From the NCBI RefSeq assembly GCF_031626495.1, contig NZ_JAMQOJ010000010.1, forward strand, positions 1-64,000: a stretch of 64,000 nt of DNA, in the 5' to 3' direction. The first letter of the stretch is position 1, and every line of letters starts with the position of its first letter. This document shows positions 51,812 to 60,483 of the stretch, piece after piece. The translations under genes were made by a program, and so were the position numbers. The DNA is from Natrinema sp031626495 (GTDB taxonomy: Archaea > Halobacteriota > Halobacteria > Halobacteriales > Natrialbaceae). A model generated the notes under the pieces. It worked only from the letters and a program-made list of their open reading frames with translations, was not told the origin of the DNA and did not search any database.

Positions 51812-52579
51812 ATGAGTCAAAACGACAGGACATCTTGGTTCATCGATTCCGAGGGGCCAAATGAGGAGGCTGTCGAACTGGCCTTCGCGTGGGTGCAACA
51901 GCTCGGTGAGCAGCATGAAGAGAAACGAGATGCTGTCTTGGCAGTAAACACGAAAAAGCAGCTGGACGGTGTCGTATCTACTGTGATCGGTGACCAGGCA
52001 GCAAAGGCGTTGAATAAAAAGAAGCCGGTCGGCGTCGGTGAAGCAGAGATCCAGCTGATGACGAAACGGATTGATCCATCGGGGTGGCAAAGCGGTCCTG
52101 TCCTTGCTATCTACCCAGACAAAGACCTGCTGGACAAGATTGACGGAATGTATGGTGTGACCGATGTGCTCGTCGTGCCTTGGTCGAAGGACACCGTCCA
52201 GTTCTGGATCGATACCTGGGGCGCGTCAGCACTCCAATCAGATGCGAGTGGCGATGCACCAGAAATCGATAATCCGGTCGCCAAGGAAGCTGTCGACACG
52301 CTCGATGCATTGGTCAACACCTCGACTGGGATTACGCATTCGTCAGATCGTGCTACCTGTATCGAGATCTTCAAAACCCTCCATAGCAACGGCATCAGCT
52401 TCGATCCTGAAGCAATCAGAGCCCGGTTAGTCGCTGAAAAAGGCTGGAATCCGGATTATGCCGATGACGTAAAAGAGGTCGCCGAAGGCGTCCAAACGGG
52501 GAAACGCTTCCAGTACGACTCTGGCCGTCTTAGCAACGACATTATGAACCAGTGGAAAGACGCCGCAAATGTTAATTAA
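51812..52579 (+). CDS. protein of unknown function
   Basis: A 255-residue protein (MSQNDRTSWFIDSEGPNEEAVELAFAWVQQLGEQHEEKRDAVLAVNTKKQLDGVV...VLAIYPDKDLLDKIDGMYGVTDVLVVPWSKDTVQFWIDTWGA). The pattern of alternating strands and helices in the first 150 residues could be a Rossmann-like fold; the C-terminal half is helical. Start ATG 51812, TATA-like region before it. Low GC compared with neighbours. No family recognised. Confidence 0.55.
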   Translation: MSQNDRTSWFIDSEGPNEEAVELAFAWVQQLGEQHEEKRDAVLAVNTKKQLDGVVSTVIGDQAAKALNKKKPVGVGEAEIQLMTKRIDPSGWQSGPVLAIYPDKDLLDKIDGMYGVTDVLVVPWSKDTVQFWIDTWGASALQSDASGDAPEIDNPVAKEAVDTLDALVNTSTGITHSSDRATCIEIFKTLHSNGISFDPEAIRARLVAEKGWNPDYADDVKEVAEGVQTGKRFQYDSGRLSNDIMNQWKDAANVN

Positions 52580-52717
52580 TCCAATATAACTGCCGGAGAT
52601 CGTTTTCACTCCGTTTGCTCACGTCCCTGTAGTGACCGCTCTGATGCATCTATGCTCTGTACTGACCAGCTGTTTCAGCTCTCACTCTAAATAAAGAAAC
52701 AGTATCGGAAACTACTG

Positions 52718-53098
52718 CTACTCGTCGATCGGGTCGGGGGAACTGAGGTCCGCGTGGAGGACTTCGCCGTCGCGAACGACGTACCGCTTCGCCAGGACTG
52801 GGAAGCGGCACTTGGTGAACCCCGCTGTCTGGATATCGAACTCTTCGTCGGCTTCGAGGTGGTCGGCGAGTTCTCGCAGGAATTCGTGGGTCACGATGCC
52901 ACCCTCGTAGTCCGGGAGGCCGTTCTCCCGCGCCTCGTACACCTCGAAGTCGTCGTACCCCCAGATGGTGAGCTCTCCGTCTTCGGTCACCTCCCAGTCG
53001 AGCGTCCCGAAGCAGTAGCTCTCACAGAGCTCGCGGACTGCCTGCGGATCCGATACGATCGCACCAGTCGACGTCGTCGCAGCTTGCAGTGTCGCCAT
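52718..53098 (-). CDS. conserved backbone protein, unknown
   Basis: A 126-residue acidic protein (MATLQAATTSTGAIVSDPQAVRELCESYCFGTLDWEVTEDGELTIWGYDDFEVYEARENGLPDYEGGIVTHEFLRELADHLEADEEFDIQTAGFTKCRFPVLAKRYVVRDGEVLHADLSS). Mixed strand and helix; no motif known. Start ATG 53098, about 20 bp after the textbook hairpin leader 14. Confidence 0.65.
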   Translation of the reverse strand: MATLQAATTSTGAIVSDPQAVRELCESYCFGTLDWEVTEDGELTIWGYDDFEVYEARENGLPDYEGGIVTHEFLRELADHLEADEEFDIQTAGFTKCRFPVLAKRYVVRDGEVLHADLSSPDPIDE

Positions 53099-53116
53099 GT
53101 CTGGACTTCACGGGGT

Positions 53117-53141
53117 CGCCCCCGCACCCCTGTCGGGGGCG
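53117..53141 (-). promoter_or_regulatory. hairpin leader 14 (best example)
   Basis: Stem CGCCCCC/GGGGGCG (7 bp, perfect), loop GACAGGGGTGC, after AGTTTAT. Precedes ATG 53098. Confidence 0.7.
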
Positions 53142-53189
53142 ATAAACTGACGCGAGAGGTGCCTCCCGAGGCGTGGCCGGCGACGCCAG

Positions 53190-53378
53190 TTAGGAATCTG
53201 CGTGGGCGTCCGCCCCGGCTCCGTCGCCCGGCCGCGTGAGAAGGCTTACCTCTTCCAGGAGGTCTCTCGCGGTCTCGACTCGCTCTCGATCCGCGTCGTC
53301 CAATCGGTCGACGTCGAGTCGGTTGAGATTACTGAGTATACGATGCATCCGGTAGCCCTGTTTGAACTCTTGCTCCAT
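53190..53378 (-). CDS. small conserved helical protein
   Basis: A 62-residue helical protein (MEQEFKQGYRMHRILSNLNRLDVDRLDDADRERVETARDLLEEVSLL...). ATG 53378 chosen because hairpin leader 15 lies just upstream (53384-53405); a TTG upstream would overlap the leader and IR6. Unknown function; the helical hairpin could be a partner-binding domain. Confidence 0.6.
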   Translation of the reverse strand: MEQEFKQGYRMHRILSNLNRLDVDRLDDADRERVETARDLLEEVSLLTRPGDGAGADAHADS

Positions 53379-53383
53379 CGGAA

Positions 53384-53405
53384 GCGCCTCACCGCTCGCT
53401 GGCGC
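53384..53405 (-). promoter_or_regulatory. hairpin leader 15
   Basis: Stem GCGCC/GGCGC, loop AGCGAGCGGTGA, after GGTCTTTCC. Precedes ATG 53378. Confidence 0.6.
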
Positions 53406-53454
53406 GGAAAGACCCCCATCGAGACTGGCGTCGGGCTTGCAAGAGCTCGCTGCC

Positions 53455-53496
53455 TTAACCAACGAACCTCGACGCTACTCGCAGGGTGTTGGTTAA
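53455..53496. repeat. inverted repeat IR6 (TTAACCAACG-N22-TGTTGGTTAA)
   Basis: Arms at 53455-53464 and 53487-53496 with one mismatch (G for A at the inner end of the left arm). Lies between the two backbone genes, upstream of leader 15. Confidence 0.8.
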
Positions 53497-53515
53497 TCGA
53501 CGCCCAGCACTGGCG

Positions 53516-54409
53516 CTACTCGAGACTGGGTCCGTAGCGAGCCGAGCCACACACCCGACACTCCCAGATCGGTTGTCCGGTCCACGCCTCATCCGGGACC
53601 GACTCGTGGGTCTTGAACCGATGGTCGGTCGCCCGTCCACAGGTTTGACAGTCGAGTTCCTGCGTCGTCGGTACCGACGACTCTTGCCGATCAGCCCCAG
53701 CTTCGCCAGTAGATTCGGTCAGCGCCATCGCTGGAACCAGCCACACCGCGTCGACGGCGTCGTCGAGGACCGCGTCGAGACGCGACTCGTCGCGGATGCC
53801 GTCCCCACGCTGATCATAGAGCCGCGTCGGGGCCTGCTCCTGGCGCTCCGACGCTCCCTGCCCGTGCCACCCAGTCCGGTCACGGGCGGCACTGAGAAGG
53901 CGCTCTCCCTCCTCTGACGATACCTGTACCGCGTCGGGGAGTGAGGGCCATTGCTCGACCAGCTGGCGCGCCGGCGCCTCGTCGAGATCGTAGATGAGCG
54001 TGTAGTCGTCGACGGCCGGCTCCGCCTGGTTGGCAGAGAGGAGGTTCGCCGCGGCGCCGCCCTTTGCGACGGCGCCGTAGAACGTGGTCGACTCGACGAC
54101 CAGGTGGACGATGCCGAGGCACGTCGTCGACGCTGTCTCGTTCGTGCTAGTGGCGTCACTCCCGAGATGGTTGGTGAGACAGAACCGGCATTTCGTCTGG
54201 CCGTCTCGGACTGGCGCTCCACAGGACCGGCACTCGCTGTCGTCTGCCGTCGGCGCATCCGGGTAGCCACCAGAGCTCGTCGCGGCTCGTTGCCGCCGGG
54301 GGGCACCCTCACAGCCGTCGTCCAGCCTCGTGTCCGGAATGTGGGACGCCTCGCCGGTCGGCCGCAGTTCCTCAAAGTCAGAATATCGGTCGTGCATCGG
54401 TTGGCTCAT
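53516..54409 (-). CDS. backbone protein with two zinc ribbons
   Basis: A 297-residue protein. It has an N-terminal zinc ribbon (CRSCGAPVRDGQTKCRFCLTNHL, about 60-80), a central domain (TCLGIVHLVVESTTFYGAVAKGGAAANLL...TLIYDLDEAPARQLVEQW) and a C-terminal ribbon (LDCQTCGRATDHRF...WECRVCGSARYG). Similar proteins on haloarchaeal plasmids are sometimes labelled biosurfactant protein, a name without clear basis. Promoter-like GTTGAAATAC about 25 bp before ATG 54409 suggests a leaderless start. Function unknown. Confidence 0.7.
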   Translation of the reverse strand: MSQPMHDRYSDFEELRPTGEASHIPDTRLDDGCEGAPRRQRAATSSGGYPDAPTADDSECRSCGAPVRDGQTKCRFCLTNHLGSDATSTNETASTTCLGIVHLVVESTTFYGAVAKGGAAANLLSANQAEPAVDDYTLIYDLDEAPARQLVEQWPSLPDAVQVSSEEGERLLSAARDRTGWHGQGASERQEQAPTRLYDQRGDGIRDESRLDAVLDDAVDAVWLVPAMALTESTGEAGADRQESSVPTTQELDCQTCGRATDHRFKTHESVPDEAWTGQPIWECRVCGSARYGPSLE

Positions 54410-54533
54410 AGCTTCTGTCGGTTCCGTATTTCAACGTCCGGACCCCCTCTTTCGCAATAGCCTCTTGATTATGCGAGAGAGTACAAACATATATGGGAGT
54501 TCAGCACCAACACTGTCGTAAGAGGTGCCAAGC

Positions 54534-55085
54534 ATGTCCGAATCCTCGCGAGATGGGGTCCAGTCGTGGAGTGAGTCGATGAGCGCCCGTGACCGTATTC
54601 GAGCGGTCGCCGAGACGCTTCGCGAACCGCGGTCGGTCAACTGGATCAGCGAGCAGGCCGACGCCGCCTGGAGCACGACCAACGAGGAACTCCAGGATCT
54701 CGTCGACCAGGGCCAGCTGCGCCGCGTTGAGGCCGGCGAAACCACGCGCTACCAGCCGGACTACACGCGACTGCTCTTCGAGGAGATCCGTACGCTCATC
54801 GAGGAAAACACGCGCGAGGAGCTGCGGAGCGAATTGGCCGCGATCACCGAGGAAATCGAGGAGTGGCAGGCGACCTACGACGTCGAGACGTGGGAGGAGC
54901 TCGAACAGTCGCTTGCTGATGGAGATCTCTCAAGTGGCGAGCTTCGCGAACGCCGCGACGTGATTGCGTTCTGGCGCGAGAACGAGGAGGACCGTCGCCT
55001 CATCAAGCACGCACTAGAACTCTACTCCGACGTCGAAGCCGCTCGCGAACAGATGACCGACGTGGCTGACCGCGCCACGAGCTAA
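54534..55085 (+). CDS. winged-helix antitoxin-like protein (DUF7342/TumA-type)
   Basis: A 183-residue protein with a winged helix (MSARDRIRAVAETLREPRSVNWISEQADAAWSTTNEELQDLVDQGQLRRVEAGETTRYQPDY) and a long helical C-terminal part with coiled coil (IEENTREELRSELAAITEEIEEWQATYDVETWEELEQSL). It is the first of two coupled genes. By pattern and context it resembles haloarchaeal winged-helix antitoxins beside TumE-like toxins. ATG 54534 was chosen over GTG 54525. TATA-like CAAACATATATG lies upstream. Confidence 0.65.
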   Translation: MSESSRDGVQSWSESMSARDRIRAVAETLREPRSVNWISEQADAAWSTTNEELQDLVDQGQLRRVEAGETTRYQPDYTRLLFEEIRTLIEENTREELRSELAAITEEIEEWQATYDVETWEELEQSLADGDLSSGELRERRDVIAFWRENEEDRRLIKHALELYSDVEAAREQMTDVADRATS

Positions 55086-55102
55086 TCCTCCTCTCTCACA
55101 GT

Positions 55103-55591
55103 ATGATCTTTCTTGCCGGTCGCGACCGCTATACACAGCGCACCCTCCTCCGCGACGTTCACGACCGATTGACGAGGCAGGCTGGGTGTGAGGACGTGCG
55201 CTATCGCCCGTCTCGACGCCGGCCCCGGTACGTCATCGCGGATGTTGACCCAACGACGTTCCTGAGTGACTCTTACAACGCGGAGACCGCACGGCTGGAG
55301 ATTCGCTTCTGGTACCCCGCCGGCGTCGACCACGAATACTACCGCATCAACTGGGTCGAACCGGAGCGGAACCTGATGCTCGGCTTCCACCAGGATGTCG
55401 ACCATCCAGCCCTTGGACCCTGCCACATCCAACTCAATCACGAAGACACGCCGGTCGATCGGCATAGCGCGACGTTTCTCGATGCGCATCCACTCGCCGT
55501 CCTTGATGACCGACTACAGCAACTTCCGGCGGCGGTAGAGGCGATTCGCTGGGAGAATGGCACGCCCTCGCTTCCTACCTGGCCTGTCTAG
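55103..55591 (+). CDS. TumE-like (DUF6516-type) toxin candidate
   Basis: A 162-residue protein (MIFLAGRDRYTQRTLLRDVHDRLTRQAGCEDVRYRPSRRRPRYVIADVD...ETARLEIRFWYPAG...YYRINWVEPERNLMLGFHQDVDHPALGPCHIQLNHE). The order LEIRFWY...YRINWVEPERNLMLGFHQDxDHPxLGPxHxQLNHE looks like TumE, with His residues near the expected active centre. It starts 17 bp after the winged-helix gene. Its stop overlaps the stop of the TFIIB gene by 4 bp. Toxin role is inferred. Confidence 0.5.
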   Translation: MIFLAGRDRYTQRTLLRDVHDRLTRQAGCEDVRYRPSRRRPRYVIADVDPTTFLSDSYNAETARLEIRFWYPAGVDHEYYRINWVEPERNLMLGFHQDVDHPALGPCHIQLNHEDTPVDRHSATFLDAHPLAVLDDRLQQLPAAVEAIRWENGTPSLPTWPV

Positions 55592-56514
55592 ACCGCGAGT
55601 TCATCGAGCGTTTCGTGATGCGTCCGGACAGTCGTTGGCGTGACGTTCCCTGTCTCCGCGACGTCGCTTTGCGTTACCCACTGCCCCTGTTCCTGCCCCG
55701 CTTTGTAGAGGCAGGCCGCGGCGAACCCGGCCGGATGAACGCCCGTCGTGACGCCGCACTTCTCGGCCTGCTCCGCGAGGGTTCGGGCCCGCTGTCGGAT
55801 CTCGTCCGGACACTCGAGGTCTGAAGCGAGGCGCGGCACGAACATGCTGGGGGAGACGGGCTCGGCAGGGAGCCCCAGCTCTTCGTTTAGCGTTTTATAT
55901 GCGTTCGTGACTCGCGACTCCGCGACGTGGGCCATCTCATTGACGTCATCCACCAACCGCGAGAGGCCGTTGCACCGGCAGGCCCCGTAGACGCTGGCCG
56001 CGCCGATGGCTTCGATGGATCTGCCACGAAGCAGATCCTCGTTCTGGGCGCTCCGGAAGAGCTGGCACGCCTGGTCACGGACCGAATCAGAGAGCTCGAG
56101 CGCACTCGCCAACCGGCGAACCTCGCCCAGTCCATGGGCGAGATTCCGTTCTGCTTTCGACCGCCAGCGACCGCGGGTCTGTTCACGGCGCATCCGCGCG
56201 AGTCGCCGTCGCTTCTGCCCGGAGATCTCGTTCCCCTTCGCGTCGGTGCCGCGACCGATTTCCGTCGACAGGCCGCGATCGTGGCGAGCGGCAGTGAGCG
56301 GGGCGCCCGTTCGTTCGCACTCCTCGTCGTCATACGCCCGCCACTCCGGCCCGTGATCGATTCGCTGTTCGTCGATGACCAGCCCACAGTCCTCGCAGAC
56401 CGTTTCGACCGCGTTCGTCGTTACCCGGCCGTTGCACTCAGGGCATTGGTTCGCGCTCGACTCAGCTCGGGCGTCTTCGTCGAAGCCAGTTTCGTAGATG
56501 TCTCTGGTTGCCAT
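55588..56514 (-). CDS. tfb: transcription initiation factor TFIIB (plasmid copy)
   Basis: A 308-residue TFB: N-terminal zinc ribbon (NQCPECNGRVTTNAVETVCEDCGLVIDEQRIDHGPEWRAYDDEE), B-finger region, and two cyclin repeats (LGEVRRLASALELSDSVRDQACQLFRSAQNEDLLRGRSIEAIGAASVYGACR and LGLPAEPVSPSMFVPRLASDL...AAACLYKAG). It bridges TBP-bound TATA boxes and RNA polymerase. Start ATG 56514 is 38 bp after hairpin leader 16. Haloarchaea have several TFBs with different promoter choices, so this plasmid copy may serve the plasmid's own T-run/hairpin promoters; that is a hypothesis. Confidence 0.93.
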   Translation of the reverse strand: MATRDIYETGFDEDARAESSANQCPECNGRVTTNAVETVCEDCGLVIDEQRIDHGPEWRAYDDEECERTGAPLTAARHDRGLSTEIGRGTDAKGNEISGQKRRRLARMRREQTRGRWRSKAERNLAHGLGEVRRLASALELSDSVRDQACQLFRSAQNEDLLRGRSIEAIGAASVYGACRCNGLSRLVDDVNEMAHVAESRVTNAYKTLNEELGLPAEPVSPSMFVPRLASDLECPDEIRQRARTLAEQAEKCGVTTGVHPAGFAAACLYKAGQEQGQWVTQSDVAETGNVTPTTVRTHHETLDELAV

Positions 56515-56552
56515 CGTTCTCACCGTGATCGAGGAACTCGTCAGTACAGCGA

Positions 56553-56573
56553 GCCCCTCGCCCATTGAGGGGC
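56553..56573 (-). promoter_or_regulatory. hairpin leader 16 (TFIIB gene)
   Basis: Stem GCCCCT/AGGGGC, loop CAATGGGCG, after CGTTTCTATCG. Precedes ATG 56514. Confidence 0.6.
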
Positions 56574-56631
56574 CGATAGAAACGGATGGTATCGGTACTC
56601 CAGTCAACTAGAACACAATCCAGCTGATGTT

Positions 56632-58050
56632 CTACATATAATGGTAGTAATGGATGTCCAGACTGGTGTTTTGAGCTTCAGCTTCAGCCAGAATGTTCCC
56701 AACGGCATCTGAGATTCCGATTGTAACCGGAAGCTTCGTGCAGAAATCCGAAGTGTTCCAGTCCAGTTTCGTGAACGCCAGCATTTCTCGGCACAGCTTC
56801 TGTGGCGATGAGTCACTGACCTCTGGATCCGGCTTGACCACGATCGGCTCCGGGATGTTCGAGGCCGGATACGTCGACAAGGCCGGGATGTACCCCTTCG
56901 TGTACAGGTAGTGCTCCTCGTTGTTCGGTGCGGAGACCATCGTGCCTCGAAGCGCCGGATAAATCCCGGAACTCAAGGCCCGGACTGGGTGCCGCTCTCG
57001 GACCGTGACGAAGTCCATCAACTCGATGTTCCCGGCACCTTTGATGAACCCCTCTCGCTCCTCTTCCCAGAACTCCGACCGCTTGTGAAGCACCAGTCGT
57101 CGCGGCTCAGTCTTTTTGTGGCTACGGTAGTGCCTGAGAATCTTCTTTACCAGTTGCTTGGCGTCGTCTTCTGCGAGGTGGTTGTTCCCTGGGCCGTGCT
57201 TCTCTCCTTCGACGGGGTCGCCTCGAAGGATGAAGTTCTCCCCTGTCTCCAGGAAGACTTGGGCCATAGCTGTCCGTGTCCGGGATTGGTCTCCGCCTCG
57301 CTCTTTGTAGAAGGATATCCCGGCGAAGCACGTTCCGTCCTCCAGCTCGGTTAGTTTCCAGGGATGGCCGCGTTGCGCCTTGTACAGTGTTCCGACCGCG
57401 ATGTTCCATGCGATCTCGGACTTGTCCTGGACGCCCTCACCGCGGAGGGTCTTCGGCTGCATCAGCTGCGTCGGCAACCCGACTTCCATCCCTAGCAGCT
57501 TGATCCGGTTGTGGAAGTCGCTGGTCTCTGACTGCATCCGGGCATGGTCCTGGTGGGATGGAGTGCATGCGTCCCACATCGCTTCTGGAATCGCGATGAA
57601 CACGACGTCAGGCGGCGTTTCCTTGGCGTACAGGACTTCAAGGTTGATCTTGATGATCTCGACCGCTTCTTCCAACCGGTCTTTCCGGCTGCGGATCTGT
57701 TTCAGGTCCCGGATCTCGCCTCGAGTAATCGTCTGCCGCCACCGCTTCTGCGTGTTGAACGTGAAGTTCAGCGGCGACCGTTCGCCGAGGCCGGGGAACG
57801 GTGGTTTCCACCGCTTCGACTTGTCCTCGTCGGCGGTGATAGCCAGCTCCATGTCCTTGAACAGTTTCTCGAGGCCGCCGAGAGACCGGCCAGACCCGAT
57901 GTATCCGATGTTGATTACCTGGTGTTCGGATTTGCCGGATGGAGTTCTTGGTCCGTATTTCATCAATCCGACTCGGGGGTCGATGGATTCCTCGCCGTCG
58001 GCGAACATCAAGCCGGGTTCGTCGAGGACTTCGGCGGTGAACTCGTTCAT
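56632..58050 (-). CDS. short prokaryotic Argonaute (MID-PIWI), catalytically inactive
   Basis: A 472-residue short pAgo with MID and PIWI only. Recognisable: PPDVVFIAIPEAMWD (MID), RGHPWKLTELEDGTCFAGISFYKERGG where the first PIWI catalytic Asp (expected in GIDxS) is absent, RRLVLHKRSEFWEEEREGF, and the hydrophobic C-terminal end. The lack of the DED(X) tetrad is normal for short pAgos. Its start overlaps the stop of the DREN-APAZ gene (ATGA, 58047-58050). In the SPARDA system pAgo uses a guide to detect plasmid or phage DNA and turns on the partner nuclease. Confidence 0.88.
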   Translation of the reverse strand: MNEFTAEVLDEPGLMFADGEESIDPRVGLMKYGPRTPSGKSEHQVINIGYIGSGRSLGGLEKLFKDMELAITADEDKSKRWKPPFPGLGERSPLNFTFNTQKRWRQTITRGEIRDLKQIRSRKDRLEEAVEIIKINLEVLYAKETPPDVVFIAIPEAMWDACTPSHQDHARMQSETSDFHNRIKLLGMEVGLPTQLMQPKTLRGEGVQDKSEIAWNIAVGTLYKAQRGHPWKLTELEDGTCFAGISFYKERGGDQSRTRTAMAQVFLETGENFILRGDPVEGEKHGPGNNHLAEDDAKQLVKKILRHYRSHKKTEPRRLVLHKRSEFWEEEREGFIKGAGNIELMDFVTVRERHPVRALSSGIYPALRGTMVSAPNNEEHYLYTKGYIPALSTYPASNIPEPIVVKPDPEVSDSSPQKLCREMLAFTKLDWNTSDFCTKLPVTIGISDAVGNILAEAEAQNTSLDIHYYHYM

Positions 58051-59435
58051 TGGAAATCTCCTATCCACTTGTTCTGCATGGTACCGTCCCGTTCGTCGGT
58101 GTCTTTGGGCGGCCTTTTGTTGACTTCGAGCATCACGGGTTCTGTCCCGATGTCCAGATTGTCCTGTTTGGGGTCGCCGTAGTCCAGGATTTTCCACCAG
58201 TGGTTGATCCGGCTCCGTGTTTTCCGGTTGTTTCCGTGTCGGCTGGGGCTGAACCTGTCGTGTAACGGTTTGGCTTGTTCCCCGGTGATCCGGTTTTCTT
58301 TCCCGTTGGTGGTGAACAGGATAGCTGGTTTCAGGGTGAGGAAGTACTGTCCCGAGTATTCGAGGATGCCGATACGGAGTGAGTGGTGGCGGAAGAAGGG
58401 TGATTCGGCCTCATCGTAGTGTTTTGTGACCTGTCGCCCCTCTTCTTTCCGGACCTCCGCTTCGGGGTCTTCGTGTGGGAAGTAGAGGTGGTAGTCGCTA
58501 CGGTAGTTTATCGCGATGCAGCCACGGTCTTCACCCTTGGAGAGGACAACGGCCCGGATCAGCCGTTTACCAATATCGGCGTTCCCTTGGTCGGCTTCTA
58601 CCCACGACCGGAACCCGGTCTCCTCGACCGTGTCCGGATCAATGAACTGTTTGACCGCTCTCGGCATTTCCTCCGGCGGCAACAGGCTATACACCTTGTT
58701 CGACTTGAACCACGTCGGTACCGTGAATGGGCGTAGCTTGAATGCTACCTCTTGTGTCGCGCCCTCCACCTGGTCTCCGATGTACAGATTTTCAGGGTAC
58801 TCTGTTATCTCGACGAGGTTGGTGGTCAGCTCTGACCTGTCGGTGATGGGTTCGGCTTCGCGCTGGAAGAAGTCGGGTTTGAACCGGTCGTCTTTCTCGA
58901 ACTCCTCGATCTTCATCAAGAGCGAGTCGTAGTCGGCTTGGTAGACGTGGGTGTCACTCAGGAACTCCTCGAAATCGTCCATCGAATAGCTCTTAATCTT
59001 CCTTCGATGGTCGTCCGAGAGTTTGTCGTTCTCGCAGACCCGGTCGTAGAACTCCTGGATTGCCTCGTCGGTCTGCTTGGTGACGTCGAAGATCTTCCGC
59101 CACTCTTTGAAGTTCTCGAGGTTCCGCCCGAAGATGGCCACGTCGAACCGTTTCTCAGGAGACCGGTCCATGTAGTGGAGGAAGTACTTCCCCATCTCCT
59201 CGAGGAATTTCTTCCCGTGACGGCGCTGGTCTGTCCACTTGAGCTCGACCCAGACCTCTCGGTCACCCCTGATCTCTGGGAGTTCATATTTCTGGTCGAC
59301 AAGCCCGCCATGGGTGGGCGATGTTTCCGTGATGTAGTATCCCATCGCCTCCATGTACTCCTGGACCTTGTCACCGTAGATCTCCGAGTTTTTAGCGAGG
59401 GCCTCGCGTTCGCCTAGGAGGTTGGTGAGCGCCAC
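58047..59435 (-). CDS. DREN-APAZ nuclease effector of a SPARDA system
   Basis: A 462-residue protein. The N-terminal part is a PD-(D/E)XK nuclease: GGLVDQKYELPE then REVWVELKWTDQ gives D47...E64-x-K66. The remaining 250-300 residues are an APAZ-type domain that docks to the short pAgo (as judged by context and length). In known SPARDA systems (short pAgo plus DREN-APAZ) the complex degrades DNA and RNA indiscriminately when it finds invader DNA, killing or stopping the cell. Start ATG 59435. It overlaps the Ago gene by 4 bp. Confidence 0.85.
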   Translation of the reverse strand: MALTNLLGEREALAKNSEIYGDKVQEYMEAMGYYITETSPTHGGLVDQKYELPEIRGDREVWVELKWTDQRRHGKKFLEEMGKYFLHYMDRSPEKRFDVAIFGRNLENFKEWRKIFDVTKQTDEAIQEFYDRVCENDKLSDDHRRKIKSYSMDDFEEFLSDTHVYQADYDSLLMKIEEFEKDDRFKPDFFQREAEPITDRSELTTNLVEITEYPENLYIGDQVEGATQEVAFKLRPFTVPTWFKSNKVYSLLPPEEMPRAVKQFIDPDTVEETGFRSWVEADQGNADIGKRLIRAVVLSKGEDRGCIAINYRSDYHLYFPHEDPEAEVRKEEGRQVTKHYDEAESPFFRHHSLRIGILEYSGQYFLTLKPAILFTTNGKENRITGEQAKPLHDRFSPSRHGNNRKTRSRINHWWKILDYGDPKQDNLDIGTEPVMLEVNKRPPKDTDERDGTMQNKWIGDFQ

Positions 59436-59601
59436 GTTATGCCGAACCTCACAATGGAGTACCTAAATCATTTCGTCGCAGTGAACGGTCCCGGACTCAG
59501 GCCGAGAATTGGATGTCAGGCCACGGTATTGGGGGTTCCTGATTCAGATTCACTGTTTTCAATACAGTAATTAGAGGTGGTGCTGTTAGCCTCGAATAAG
59601 C

Positions 59602-60471
59602 ATGACCTCTACACTGAGCGTAGGGGAGGTAACGGCCCTTCTCTTGGACGAGAGATTCTACTCGAACCCGTTACGCCCTAAAACCTTCTATAAACTGCTC
59701 TACTTCGCAGACAAGGAACTCAACGATGTCGGATTGGACACGGATATCCAGCACTTCTGGTACAAGTTCGGAACCATGGCGAAGACCGGTGGATCCCCGG
59801 TCACGGTAGACTGGAGTGACGATAGCCGAGAAGTCCGTTGTAGCCTTTCAGCTTCTCAGGTCAGCCTCCCCCGGGAGGAAGAAACAAAGGCTCGACTCGC
59901 ACTCTCCCGAGCACTCAACCGTCTGTACGAACAAAATACGGAGGGGCTGACCGATGACATGTACGAGGACGCGCCTTACGACGTCCAACGCCACTACCGA
60001 CGACTCGACAAACAGCTCAGTGACGCTATCGACGACAAACCAGATTACCCAGAAGTAGACTCCAGCAGGGAAGCAGTCATCAACACGGTCTTCGATATCA
60101 TCGATACCTTCCCGGTCGACGACTACCCGTGGCTGGTGCAAGACCTGGATCTCTGGTACTCGGTCGTAAGTGCTGAACTTGATGCCGAAGAGTACCGGTC
60201 GCAGAAGGCCCTGAAGGTCTCTGAATTGTTCTGGACCATCTTCTGCATCGACCTCGCCCAACGCGAAAACACCGGGTTGACCCCCGAAGAGATCGCCGAG
60301 GAACTAGACACGCAGGACCTCGAAGGCCGACAAGAGGATATCCGGAAGGAACTCGAACTGATAGAGCGAGAACGCTCCCGGCTACACACAGACCTGGAAG
60401 AGAACCAAGTAGTGTCCGAAGCCGCTGACGGAGTCGCAATCGCCCTCCTCGGTCTCTCACCCGCCCCCTAA
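59602..60471 (+). CDS. Panacea/DUF4065-like antitoxin candidate
   Basis: A 289-residue protein. The first 60 residues (VGEVTALLLDERFYSNPLRPKTFYKLLYFADKELNDVGLDTDIQHFWYKFGTMA) resemble the DUF4065 (SocA/Panacea) pattern KLLYFADxE...Y..FG. The rest is helical with a coiled C-terminus (DIRKELELIERERSRLHTDLEEN). It is 12 bp from a PIN nuclease gene. Panacea domains occur in antitoxins that neutralise diverse toxins, so this may be a toxin-antitoxin or defence pair. Divergent from the SPARDA operon. ATG 59602. Confidence 0.5.
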   Translation: MTSTLSVGEVTALLLDERFYSNPLRPKTFYKLLYFADKELNDVGLDTDIQHFWYKFGTMAKTGGSPVTVDWSDDSREVRCSLSASQVSLPREEETKARLALSRALNRLYEQNTEGLTDDMYEDAPYDVQRHYRRLDKQLSDAIDDKPDYPEVDSSREAVINTVFDIIDTFPVDDYPWLVQDLDLWYSVVSAELDAEEYRSQKALKVSELFWTIFCIDLAQRENTGLTPEEIAEELDTQDLEGRQEDIRKELELIERERSRLHTDLEENQVVSEAADGVAIALLGLSPAP

Positions 60472-60483
60472 CCAACCCCCTCC

